Made by a program: the position numbers and the translations under genes
Part shown: positions 32,331-38,917 of the stretch, piece after piece
Numbering within the stretch: the stretch's first letter is position 1
Layout of the letters: every line of letters starts with the position of its first letter
The notes under the pieces: model-generated
What the model was told of the DNA's origin: nothing
The model's database searches: none
Seen by the model: only the letters and a program-made list of their open reading frames with translations
Assembly: GCA_016282955.1 (NCBI GenBank)
Contig: JAEELX010000027.1
Coordinates: 1-38,917 of the forward strand
Source: Paludibacteraceae bacterium
Lineage (GTDB): Bacteria; Bacteroidota; Bacteroidia; Bacteroidales; Paludibacteraceae
Length of the DNA: 38,917 bases
Reading direction: 5' to 3'

Positions 32331-32885
32331 ATGAAAAAAGAACTTCCGATATTCGTAAAAGATATACTGCTATTTGTGGCCGTTTTGTTGGCTGCCAATA
32401 TCATTTGGAAAGTACTGTTTACGCCATTCTTCTCCGATACACCCCTTGTGATTATCACGGACCAAACGCCCATCTTCAAGTCATGTATTGCCTTGCTGTC
32501 CAACGAAGTGTTTGGGCTCTTGCACCTCTTCAAACCTACCTTAACCTTGCACGAAAATGTCCTATCGTATGGCGGTTTACCGGGTATCCAAATCACGTGG
32601 ACCTGCACCGCCATCAAACAATTTGTGCTGTTTGCATGCATCCTGTTGGCGAGTCGTGGCAACCTAAAACACAAAATATATTACATCCTTTTCAGCATCA
32701 TTCCCATCCACATCACGAATTTTTTACGCATATTTTTCCTCACGCTACTCATCGAAAACCACCGTCAATGCTTCACTTTCTGCCACGAATACCTGTTTAA
32801 GTACATTTTTTACGGCGTATTATTTTTGTTATGGTTGTTTTGGATTGAGAAAAATGAGTATCTTTGCAACGTTTTTAGAAAATAG
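32331..32885 (+). CDS. Exosortase/archaeosortase-family protein
   Basis: This 184-residue protein has about five or six transmembrane helices. The three invariant residues of exosortases are in place and in order: Cys92 in ITWTCTAIKQ, Arg133 in ITNFLRI and His152 in CHEYLFKYIFYG. In this family they form a transpeptidase-like active site facing the outside, which cuts C-terminal sorting tails and attaches the protein to another molecule. Length is close to the short Bacteroidota forms such as XrtF. No short sorting tail (PEP-CTERM-like motif, helix, basic end) was seen on any protein in this window, so the target is elsewhere or uses an unknown signal. It lies between the TonB receptor and DUF4271 with 2-base gaps. 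Confidence 0.85.
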   Translation: MKKELPIFVKDILLFVAVLLAANIIWKVLFTPFFSDTPLVIITDQTPIFKSCIALLSNEVFGLLHLFKPTLTLHENVLSYGGLPGIQITWTCTAIKQFVLFACILLASRGNLKHKIYYILFSIIPIHITNFLRIFFLTLLIENHRQCFTFCHEYLFKYIFYGVLFLLWLFWIEKNEYLCNVFRK

Positions 32886-32887
32886 TT

Positions 32888-33541
32888 ATGGAAGGTGTTT
32901 TATTTAGTTTGTCTCCTTTTAATGCCACTTGGGTAACAATTTTGCTGATTTTACTCACAATGACACTTGGTTTTTGTTCCTTAGTTTTTCCAAGTATTTT
33001 TACCGTTTCTTTTACTAATTATTTTGGAACCGTTCGCCGTGCATACAGTGTGAATTTGTATAGCAACAATTTTTTAGTAGTCATTTTGAACATCTTTTAT
33101 TACATCGTTTTTTCGTTGGCTTTGTACCTTTTCTTTCGTTGGCATACCGATGTGCAATTTTTGGGTTTTGTTTTTACGTTCGCTTGTGTGTGCATCTATT
33201 CGTTGTTCCGTTTGGGTGTAATTCGTTTTATTCTGTATATTTTTACGGTCAAACCGTCCTTTTCGCTCTATCGTATTCACTATTTTTACCATTGTACTAT
33301 TCTGGCGATTGCGTTGTTTTTGCTGCTTTTTTTCGCCTATTTTTTCTCCGTCAATCATGCTTTGCGAATTTGCTTTTTTGTGTTGCTGGGGATTCATTTT
33401 CTTTCGCTTTTCGTTACGCTATTTCGTTCGCTCCCATTTTCGTTTTTTGCCGTTTTGGGAACGCTTGTTTACCTGTTTACGTTTGAAATGTTGCCCATTT
33501 ATTTCTTGTGGCGATACATTCCAGAGGTGTATTTTATTTGA
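32888..33541 (+). CDS. DUF4271 integral membrane protein
   Basis: This 217-residue protein has about six hydrophobic helices with few charged residues between them. The C-terminal stretch (FAVLGTLVYLFTFEMLPIYFL) matches the family's typical ending, with a Y-L-x-T-x-E-x-L-P motif, which is the basis for the DUF4271 call. It is a Bacteroidota inner-membrane family of unknown function. The ATG follows the exosortase stop by 2 bases and it is the last gene of the tight operon that begins at 27603; in flavobacterial exosortase loci a membrane partner also sits next to the sortase, so a joint role is possible but unproved. Confidence 0.85.
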   Translation: MEGVLFSLSPFNATWVTILLILLTMTLGFCSLVFPSIFTVSFTNYFGTVRRAYSVNLYSNNFLVVILNIFYYIVFSLALYLFFRWHTDVQFLGFVFTFACVCIYSLFRLGVIRFILYIFTVKPSFSLYRIHYFYHCTILAIALFLLLFFAYFFSVNHALRICFFVLLGIHFLSLFVTLFRSLPFSFFAVLGTLVYLFTFEMLPIYFLWRYIPEVYFI

Positions 33542-33562
33542 CAAACTTAATGGATATGAATT

Positions 33563-33820
33563 ATGCCACAAATTAGTTTTTTTTACGGGATATACATTTT
33601 GATGAACTTTTCTGACCATCAACCACCTCATTTTCATGCTTGGTACGGTGATTACAAAGTTATGGTTAATATCAGCGATGGTACGGTCAAAGGAGAAATG
33701 CCAAGTAGGGCTTTAAATATGATTTTAGAATGGCTTGATGAGCATCGTAAAGAATTGATGTCAAATTGGGAAAAAGCACAAAAAGGAGAGCCACTTGATA
33801 AGATTGAACCTCTAAAATAA
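33563..33820 (+). CDS. DUF4160 family protein
   Basis: This 85-residue protein matches DUF4160: an N-terminal P-x-I-S-F-F-Y-G-I-x-I strand, then the hallmark FSDHQPPHFHAWYGDYKV (His-rich H-x-P-P-H-F-H motif), and a C-terminal helix with L-x-E-W-L-D-E-H-R-x-E-L-x-x-N-W, which is the diagnostic end of the family. DUF4160 genes commonly precede DUF2442 genes and are regarded as probable toxin-antitoxin partners, without demonstrated activity that I can cite. It is 21 bases after DUF4271 and 6 bases before DUF2442. Confidence 0.9.
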   Translation: MPQISFFYGIYILMNFSDHQPPHFHAWYGDYKVMVNISDGTVKGEMPSRALNMILEWLDEHRKELMSNWEKAQKGEPLDKIEPLK

Positions 33821-33826
33821 GCAACA

Positions 33827-34087
33827 ATGTTTATAGAAGTTACAAAAGCAGAGTATTTGGAAGGTTATAAAATTAAATTACAATTCAATAATGGCGATAC
33901 TAAAATCGTGGATTTATCGCATTGTTTGAATGGTACAGTTTTTACGCCATTGCAAGATATTGCATTTTTCAAGCGTTTTGCGATTAAATTTAACACAATA
34001 GAATGGGAAAATGGAGCTGATTTTGCACCCGAATACTTGTATCAAATCGGGACAAAGGTAGAAAATCCTGTTCCTCAAAAAAGTTAA
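33827..34087 (+). CDS. DUF2442 family protein
   Basis: This 86-residue protein has IKLQFNNGDTKIVDLSHCL, then PLQDIAFFKRFAIKF, and TIEWENGADFAPEYLYQIG, which is the family's itW-nG-D-paPE-Ly ending. It forms a two-gene unit with the DUF4160 gene (6-base gap), the usual order. It is a putative antitoxin or partner; function unknown. A diverged, unpaired relative occurs at 831-1103. Confidence 0.9.
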   Translation: MFIEVTKAEYLEGYKIKLQFNNGDTKIVDLSHCLNGTVFTPLQDIAFFKRFAIKFNTIEWENGADFAPEYLYQIGTKVENPVPQKS

Positions 34088-34168
34088 TCAAAATTCCATC
34101 TTTAAAAACGTGGTATATTTTTTGCCACAAAGTTCAAAAATACAACTTGGTTGCAAAAAAATTAGCGT

Positions 34169-34780
34169 ATGTTCGTGCGTTTTATGAAGAAGCATAACTT
34201 TTTAATAGTATTGTTTGGACTTTTTACGCTGACACTGTCGGCAGAAGAGGCGAATTTGCAGGGATTACTGAATCGCATCACCCAACAGACCTTTTCGGCA
34301 GATTTTGCTATGGCTATTTCCGAAAAAGTGAACGAACCGATGGTTTATACGGGCAAAATGCAGATAAAAGGCGAAAAATTCACCGTCTTTTTCAATCATT
34401 TGCAAGTCGCTTTTGACGGCAAGACACTCTACTGGTTGGATAAAAAAGCCAACGAACTGACCCTCTCCTACCCCACACCGACGGAATTATACGAAGCCAA
34501 CCCATTCAGTTACGCCCAACAAATGAAAAGTAAGTGCAACGAAACCATCACTGCCGACAAACATGTTACCACTATCACCCTCATTCCAAAAGAAAAAGAG
34601 AGCGATGTGAGTAAATGTATTTTGAAACTCAATCACACGAATTGGTTGTTGCAATCGGTGGAAATCAAAGAACGAAGTGGCAAGACGACTCTGCTCACGT
34701 TTCGCAACACAAAATATAGTTCGGAAAACACTACGTTTAGTATTAACCAAGGCGATGCCTACTTAAATGATTTGAGATAA
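34169..34780 (+). CDS. lolA: LolA-like periplasmic lipoprotein carrier
   Basis: This 203-residue protein has a signal peptide (MKKHNFLIVLFGLFTLTLSA; the ATG at 34184 fits this better than 34169). The mature part shows the LolA half-barrel pattern: a helix (LQGLLNRITQQT), FSADFAMAISEKVNEPMVYTGKMQIKGEKF, DGKTLYWLDKKANELTLSYPTP, then LIPKEKESDVSKCILKLN and IKERSGKTTLLTFRNTKY. LolA shuttles lipoproteins across the periplasm to the outer membrane. The stop overlaps the ATG of trxB at 34780, so the genes are coupled. In many Bacteroidales this gene is preceded by ftsK, which is not the case here. Confidence 0.8.
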   Translation: MFVRFMKKHNFLIVLFGLFTLTLSAEEANLQGLLNRITQQTFSADFAMAISEKVNEPMVYTGKMQIKGEKFTVFFNHLQVAFDGKTLYWLDKKANELTLSYPTPTELYEANPFSYAQQMKSKCNETITADKHVTTITLIPKEKESDVSKCILKLNHTNWLLQSVEIKERSGKTTLLTFRNTKYSSENTTFSINQGDAYLNDLR

Positions 34781-35688
34781 TGGAAAAAGCAAAATGTGTT
34801 ATTATCGGTTCGGGACCTGCGGGTTACACAGCTGCAATATACGTTGCAAGAGCCAATTTGCAACCTGTTTTATATCAAGGTCCTCAGCCCGGTGGACAGT
34901 TGATGATTACACCCACCATTGAAAACTACCCAGGATTTGCAGACGCAATCGACCCGTTTACGCTCCTCAATGCGATGTGCGAACAGGCTAAAAAATACGG
35001 AGCAGACATCCGCGAAGGCATTGTAAAAGAAGTTAAATTTGAGAAAAATAACAATCTTATCACCATTGACGATGGCTCGCAAATCACAGCACAATGTGTC
35101 ATTATCGCCACGGGTGCAAGTGCAAAATTCTTGGGGCTTCCTTCCGAAAAGCAGTTCATGGGCAAAGGCGTTAGTGCGTGTGCTACGTGCGATGGCTTTT
35201 TCTTCCGTGGCAAGACGGTGGCGGTCGTTGGTGGCGGAGACACGGCGTGTGAAGAGGCGTTGTACTTGGCAAATCTTTGTCCAAAAGTGTATATGATTGT
35301 GCGGAAACCGTTTTTGCGTGCCTCACAAATCCTTCAAGACAGAGTGAAAAACAACCCAAACATCACGATTCTCTTCGAGCACGTAACGCAAGAAATTGTC
35401 GGAAACGAGAAAGTGGAAGGCGTTAAACTGCTTTATCAAAACGAGAAAATGGTGGATTTACCCATTGACGGTCTGTTTATCGCCATCGGACACCACCCCA
35501 ATACGCAAATGTTTGGCTCGCAACTGCCGTTAGATGCCGATGGGTATTTTATCAAAGAAAAATTGGACAAAGCCAATGGCATTTTTGTGGCAGGTGATTG
35601 TTCCGAACCACACTACAAACAAGCGGTAATTGCTGCTGGTGAAGGGTGCAAAAGTGCATTAGACGCAATTGAATTTTTAAAACAATGA
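34780..35688 (+). CDS. trxB: Thioredoxin-disulfide reductase
   Basis: This 302-residue flavoprotein transfers electrons from NADPH to thioredoxin. It has GSGPAGYTAA (10-19, FAD binding), the redox-active CATC (134-137) followed by DG, a second Rossmann motif GGGDTACEEA (151-160, NADPH), and a late GIFVAGDC (FAD). Length and order match low-molecular-weight bacterial TrxB. It starts on the last base of lolA and overlaps the next short frame by ATGA. It should reduce cytosolic thioredoxin. Confidence 0.95.
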   Translation: MEKAKCVIIGSGPAGYTAAIYVARANLQPVLYQGPQPGGQLMITPTIENYPGFADAIDPFTLLNAMCEQAKKYGADIREGIVKEVKFEKNNNLITIDDGSQITAQCVIIATGASAKFLGLPSEKQFMGKGVSACATCDGFFFRGKTVAVVGGGDTACEEALYLANLCPKVYMIVRKPFLRASQILQDRVKNNPNITILFEHVTQEIVGNEKVEGVKLLYQNEKMVDLPIDGLFIAIGHHPNTQMFGSQLPLDADGYFIKEKLDKANGIFVAGDCSEPHYKQAVIAAGEGCKSALDAIEFLKQ

Positions 35689-35693
35689 TAATC

Positions 35694-36086
35694 ATGAAAA
35701 GAATTTTTTATTTGATGCTCATAGCATTAGTTAGTGGTACCATGAGCATTGGGGCTAAATCCTCAAAAGAGAGTGTTAAATTTTATGTGTATTTACATTG
35801 TGAAGACTGTGTAAATAAAATTATGAAGAACGTGGCTTATGAAAAGGGCGTGAAGGACATCGTGTGCTCCATTGAGAACCAAACGGTAGTCGTTACGTAC
35901 GATGCCAACAAAACCGATGTTGCGACCTTGCAAGCAGCGTTTAAGAAAATCAACAAACCTGCTTCCTTGACGCCTCCTAACAATGTAGCAACACCTCACG
36001 ACCATGACCATCATCACCACGATGGGCATAAACATGAGCACGAACACGAGCATAATCATGGACACGAGCATGCCACTGAATCTTAA
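35694..36086 (+). CDS. Exported heavy-metal-associated protein with His-rich tail
   Basis: About 130 residues from the ATG at 35694 (an ATG at 35685 overlapping trxB is also possible). A signal peptide (MKRIFYLMLIALVSGTMSIGA) is followed by an HMA-like fold (~28-95): VKFYVYLHCEDCVNKIMKN with the metal-binding C-x-x-C, VVVTYDANKTDVATLQAAFKK. The last ~30 residues are almost only His, Asp, Glu and Lys with HDHDHHHHDGHKHEHEH. It probably binds or buffers Zn, Cu or Ni in the periplasm. Its position right after trxB, before an exported nitroreductase, suggests a linked envelope redox/metal role. Confidence 0.85.
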   Translation: MKRIFYLMLIALVSGTMSIGAKSSKESVKFYVYLHCEDCVNKIMKNVAYEKGVKDIVCSIENQTVVVTYDANKTDVATLQAAFKKINKPASLTPPNNVATPHDHDHHHHDGHKHEHEHEHNHGHEHATES

Positions 36087-36110
36087 TATAACAACTAAAT
36101 TTTATAATCT

Positions 36111-36719
36111 ATGAAAAAAATTTTTGTATTACCCATTAGTCTTATGTTAGCATTTACTTCTTGTTGTCAAAAGAATGCGACTTGTCAAACATCGAACGAA
36201 CAAGCCATCCTTGATGCTATCCAAACCCGCGTAAGCGTGCGTCAATTCACGGGCGAAGAGGTTTCGGAAGAACAAATCCAAACGCTTTTGAAATGTGCTT
36301 TTTCGGCTCCTACGGCTGTAAATAAACAACCTTGGGACATCTTGGTGATTACCGACAAAGAAATCATCAAACAAATCGGCGAAAAATTCCCTAATTCGCG
36401 TTGCCAAAATAACCCGAGCGTTGTTTTCTGCTTGTGTGGCAATATGGAAAAGGCGTTGGAAGGCGAAGCACGTGAGTATTGGATTCAAGACGTTTCGGCT
36501 GCGATGGAAAACTTGCTTCTTGCTGCCCACGGCATGGGCTTAGGTGCTGTGTGGGTTGGCATTCACCCGATTTCGGAACGTGTTCAGGCACATAGAGAAT
36601 TGCTTGGATTGCCTTCTCATGTTGTTCCATTAGGCTTGGCTGTGGTTGGGCATCCAAACGAACAACCCGAAGTGAAAAACAAGTTCAAAGAAGAAAACAT
36701 CCACTACAATAAGTGGTAA
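36111..36719 (+). CDS. Nitroreductase-family lipoprotein
   Basis: This 202-residue protein has a lipoprotein-type signal (MKKIFVLPISLMLAFTSCCQ, lipid Cys at residue 18). The nitroreductase core follows: TRVSVRQFTGEEVSEEQI and FSAPTAVNKQPWDILVI, the FMN-binding R-x-x-R/Q and P-S/T-x-x-N-x-Q-P-W motifs, DVSAAMENLLLAAHGMGLGAVWVGI with the second FMN site, and VPLGLAVVGHP. These enzymes use FMN and NAD(P)H to reduce nitro- or enone compounds; exported forms in Bacteroidota are less understood, as electron supply in the periplasm is unclear. It is 24 bases after the HMA gene and ends the operon. Confidence 0.9.
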   Translation: MKKIFVLPISLMLAFTSCCQKNATCQTSNEQAILDAIQTRVSVRQFTGEEVSEEQIQTLLKCAFSAPTAVNKQPWDILVITDKEIIKQIGEKFPNSRCQNNPSVVFCLCGNMEKALEGEAREYWIQDVSAAMENLLLAAHGMGLGAVWVGIHPISERVQAHRELLGLPSHVVPLGLAVVGHPNEQPEVKNKFKEENIHYNKW

Positions 36720-36746
36720 AAAAGATTTGTAGAAGAGGTTTGAAAG

Positions 36747-36779
36747 TGAGTTCGGGATTATCTCGGACTCATTTTTTTT
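36747..36779 (+). terminator. Terminator of the lolA-trxB operon
   Basis: TGAGTTCGGGAT and ATCTCGGACTCA pair over most of their length (with two G-U pairs) and are followed by TTTTTTTT. It lies 27 bases past the stop at 36719. The remaining bases to 36876 show nothing. Confidence 0.85.
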
Positions 36780-36876
36780 GCTTAACTCCCAAGCAAGATT
36801 GCAGGTTTATAAAAAATCAGCAACCGTTACCACGACCATTGCTGAAACTTTTTGATAATCAATACTTTACGTTTCT

Positions 36877-38917
36877 TTACCGCACAAGCACAATATAACT
36901 TCTATAACGTATATTGGCTTTGTCTTTTGGTACCAAATAAATCAAATACGCACTCTGCACTGGAGGCAAACTAACCCGCGTAGCACCGTGTTTGTCGCTG
37001 TATGCTGCAAAATCACCGAAACGAATCAACTTACCAGGCATATCATAAACCCAATAACTGCCGTCCAAATTACTTTGGATTTGAATATCTGGATTCTCAG
37101 GCGTAACCATAGTTGGATGCACGTAAATATGGGGTTCATTCAGTAAATTCTTATCTTCCACCGAAACCACCTTAACAGGGCAAGTGAAAGTAGCATGACC
37201 GTCGTCTGAACGCGTCAACAAAACTTGATATTTGGATTCCAAAGCCAATTTTGCAGGCACGTAATAAATGTCTTTTACGGCACCATAAATCGGCTTTTCA
37301 TTTTCATACCACTGATAAGCACTAAACTCATAACCGCCATTGTAACCCGAATTTAACACCGCTAAAACGTCATTCCAATGCTGGCCAACAATCTTACTCG
37401 GGTAGAAAACATGCAACGAATCGGTAAAATTATGCTGCACGCCACACGTATCGGTAATGTTTAGCAGAACTTCGTAACTCCAAGGACGAATATATGGCTC
37501 TATTTGCGGGATATTAATAGGAAGAAGCACATAGGTGTCGAAGATGTTGTCGGGTTCAAATTGCCCTTCGATGTTGACAAATCCGTCCGCAAGTGCCCTT
37601 GCATCTAATTGCACCGAATACGTATTAGGTTGGCCTGCAACGTATTGGAACATGTAATTGAAACTGACGCTATCGGCACAAACATCTTTGGGCGAAACCA
37701 ATTCCAATTTTGTCAGTGGCACACAGGTGTGGCAATCCTTTGCTGTGATATTCAAGGTATAAATGACGCTGTCGCAACCACTATAATGCTTGAACGGGAC
37801 CGCTTGCGTATTGCTATAATCGCCTTCCACAAGTATGCTCTGTGGCTTTTTCGCGTCAGTCGTGTACCAGTTGTAGCGTTCGCCAAGGCAAACCCTCACG
37901 TTCGTAGACTTGGTCTTCGTTTCCAAACGGGTCAAGTGTAAGATGCAATAGATACTATCTTTGCCATTTTTCTTCCTAGGAATAGTGTAGCGATAAGTGC
38001 CTTTTTCAGTGGTTTGGGTGATGTCTTTGAGTTTCTGCCCTTCGCGTTTCCATTCGTAGGCGTTTTCGTTGCAAATCGTGTCGTAAAATGGCTCGTCATA
38101 GGGTTCGATGGAGGTAACCGTCAGTTGCAAAATCGAGATGATACTATCGCAACCGTACATGCTCCGCACCGTGTCGCGATGAGTGCCTTGCGTTTCTTTG
38201 TATAGCGTTTTGTCATCGGTTATCTTCCACTTGTACGTTTCGCCACGCTCTATTGTAGCGGAAATCGGACGCACGTCTGCGACTATGTCCGAGAAAATCA
38301 AATGCAAGTTCATAATCGCACTATCGCAACCCTGCATATCCTGCAAGGTCTCCTTGTGGTCGCCAGCAGTCGCAAGTTCGCGAGTAAGGTTCTTCTTTTT
38401 GTCGTAAGTCCACGTATAAGGCCCGCTACCACAAATCGCCACCGTATCGAAATCTGGCGTTGGGTCGGCATCCGATTGTTTCAGGTGCAACTTCACAATC
38501 ACACTATCGCAGCCTTGCATATCCTGCAACGTCTCTTCATAGTCGCCAAAGGCATCAAGGTCACGAGTAAGGTTCTTCTTTTTGTCGTAAGTCCACGTGT
38601 AAGGGAACTGACAAACCGAAAGGGTCTCAGTTTCAGTGGTTGGGTTAACATCCGATTGTTTCAAGTGCAACTTCACAATCACACTATCGCAACCCTGCAT
38701 ATCCTGTAAGGTCTCCTCATAGTCGCCAAAGGCATCAAGGTCACGAGTAAGGTTTTTCTTTTTGTCGTAAGTCCACGTGTAGGGGAACTGACAGACAGAG
38801 AGGGTCTCAGTTTCGGTGGTTGGATTGACATCCGATTGTTTCAAGTTCAACTTCACAATCACACTATCGCAGCCTTTCATATCCTTCAAAGTCTCTTCGT
38901 AGTCACCAAAGGCATCG
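36877..38917 (-). CDS. Large CDSV-repeat surface protein with T9SS-like C-terminus, 5' truncated
   Basis: The frame is open to the window edge; the first Met-type codon near 38889 is a TTG inside a repeat, so the gene continues outside. About 680 C-terminal residues are visible. They contain 60-residue repeats with GCDSVIVKL near the start and a PYTWTYDKKK-NLTRDL block later. The two at the window end are almost identical, and toward the C-terminus they diverge (GCDSAIMNL, GCDSIISIL, GCDSVIYTL). After CHTC come beta-rich modules (~400-580), then a final ~80 residues (IYVHPTMVTPE, GSYWVYDMPGKLIRFGDF, AYLIYLV) matching a divergent T9SS type A sorting domain. It is likely a secreted surface or adhesion protein. 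Confidence 0.85.
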   Translation of the reverse strand, partial: DAFGDYEETLKDMKGCDSVIVKLNLKQSDVNPTTETETLSVCQFPYTWTYDKKKNLTRDLDAFGDYEETLQDMQGCDSVIVKLHLKQSDVNPTTETETLSVCQFPYTWTYDKKKNLTRDLDAFGDYEETLQDMQGCDSVIVKLHLKQSDADPTPDFDTVAICGSGPYTWTYDKKKNLTRELATAGDHKETLQDMQGCDSAIMNLHLIFSDIVADVRPISATIERGETYKWKITDDKTLYKETQGTHRDTVRSMYGCDSIISILQLTVTSIEPYDEPFYDTICNENAYEWKREGQKLKDITQTTEKGTYRYTIPRKKNGKDSIYCILHLTRLETKTKSTNVRVCLGERYNWYTTDAKKPQSILVEGDYSNTQAVPFKHYSGCDSVIYTLNITAKDCHTCVPLTKLELVSPKDVCADSVSFNYMFQYVAGQPNTYSVQLDARALADGFVNIEGQFEPDNIFDTYVLLPINIPQIEPYIRPWSYEVLLNITDTCGVQHNFTDSLHVFYPSKIVGQHWNDVLAVLNSGYNGGYEFSAYQWYENEKPIYGAVKDIYYVPAKLALESKYQVLLTRSDDGHATFTCPVKVVSVEDKNLLNEPHIYVHPTMVTPENPDIQIQSNLDGSYWVYDMPGKLIRFGDFAAYSDKHGATRVSLPPVQSAYLIYLVPKDKANIRYRSYIVLVR
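38325..38917 (-). repeat. 180-bp coding repeats
   Basis: Three near-identical units are spaced exactly 180 bp apart: TATCGCAGCC or TATCGCAACC words recur near 38505, 38685 and 38865, and a more diverged copy lies near 38325. Each encodes 60 residues of the CDSV-repeat protein. More copies may lie beyond the window. Confidence 0.85.

Noticed and set aside
1-38917. A complete diversity-generating retroelement
   Set aside because: No reverse transcriptase, accessory gene or A-biased template repeat was found in any frame; only a candidate variable region is proposed.

Overview
The window looks like chromosome from a member of the Bacteroidota, most likely Bacteroidales. Three things point there. 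Several genes are preceded by the Bacteroidota promoter pattern TTTG-N19-21-TAnnTTTG. Many families are typical of the phylum (DUF5606, DUF4271, DUF4922, TonB-type outer-membrane barrels, a divergent T9SS-type C-terminal domain). Coding sequence is AT-leaning with weak ribosome binding sites. I cannot name the genus.

Layout. Positions 1-519 hold the 3' end of a secreted C-type-lectin-fold/FISUMP-like protein; its last ~50 codons look like a hypervariable region. Next come a GC-rich repeat stretch and an orphan DUF2442 gene (831-1103, minus). Positions 1400-4384 (minus) hold two paralogous DAACS dicarboxylate/amino-acid symporters around a GNAT acetyltransferase. Positions 4722-6536 encode an outer-membrane barrel, 6651-7518 (minus) an AbiEii-type toxin with its partner, and 7933-9570 a barrel with an OmpA-like C-terminal domain. 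A tadA / PgpH-like HD / dusB operon lies at 9610-12948 (minus), then DUF5606 and a coiled-coil zinc-ribbon protein (13030-14194), a HigBA module (14248-14917, minus), and a small winged-helix protein with a metallo-beta-lactamase-fold protein (15130-16078, minus). An exported thioredoxin, a K+/H+ antiporter and an epimerase with a zinc ribbon follow (16237-19809), then rpsT and tRNA-Glu (minus).

Positions 20384-27331 (minus) hold three large paralogues of the gene at position 1. Each is a secreted protein with two CLec/FISUMP-like domains, its own promoter of the same layout and, for two of them, a strong terminator. One carries a G9 tract in its coding strand, and two share a nearly identical 151-bp block whose differences are mostly amino-acid changing.

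Positions 27603-33541 form a tightly coupled operon: a GT2 glycosyltransferase, a DUF4922 HIT-like protein, a TonB-dependent receptor, a small exosortase/archaeosortase-family protein with its Cys/Arg/His triad, and DUF4271. This is the best candidate here for an undescribed surface-processing system. A DUF4160/DUF2442 pair follows, then LolA, TrxB, a secreted His-rich HMA protein and a lipoprotein nitroreductase (34169-36719). The window ends inside a large minus-strand protein with 60-residue CDSV repeats and a T9SS-like C-terminus.

The common theme is the cell envelope: outer-membrane receptors, secreted CLec proteins, lipoprotein handling, periplasmic redox and metal proteins and sorting, interspersed with small toxin-antitoxin modules. 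No reverse transcriptase, CRISPR array, transposase, integrase or rRNA was seen.
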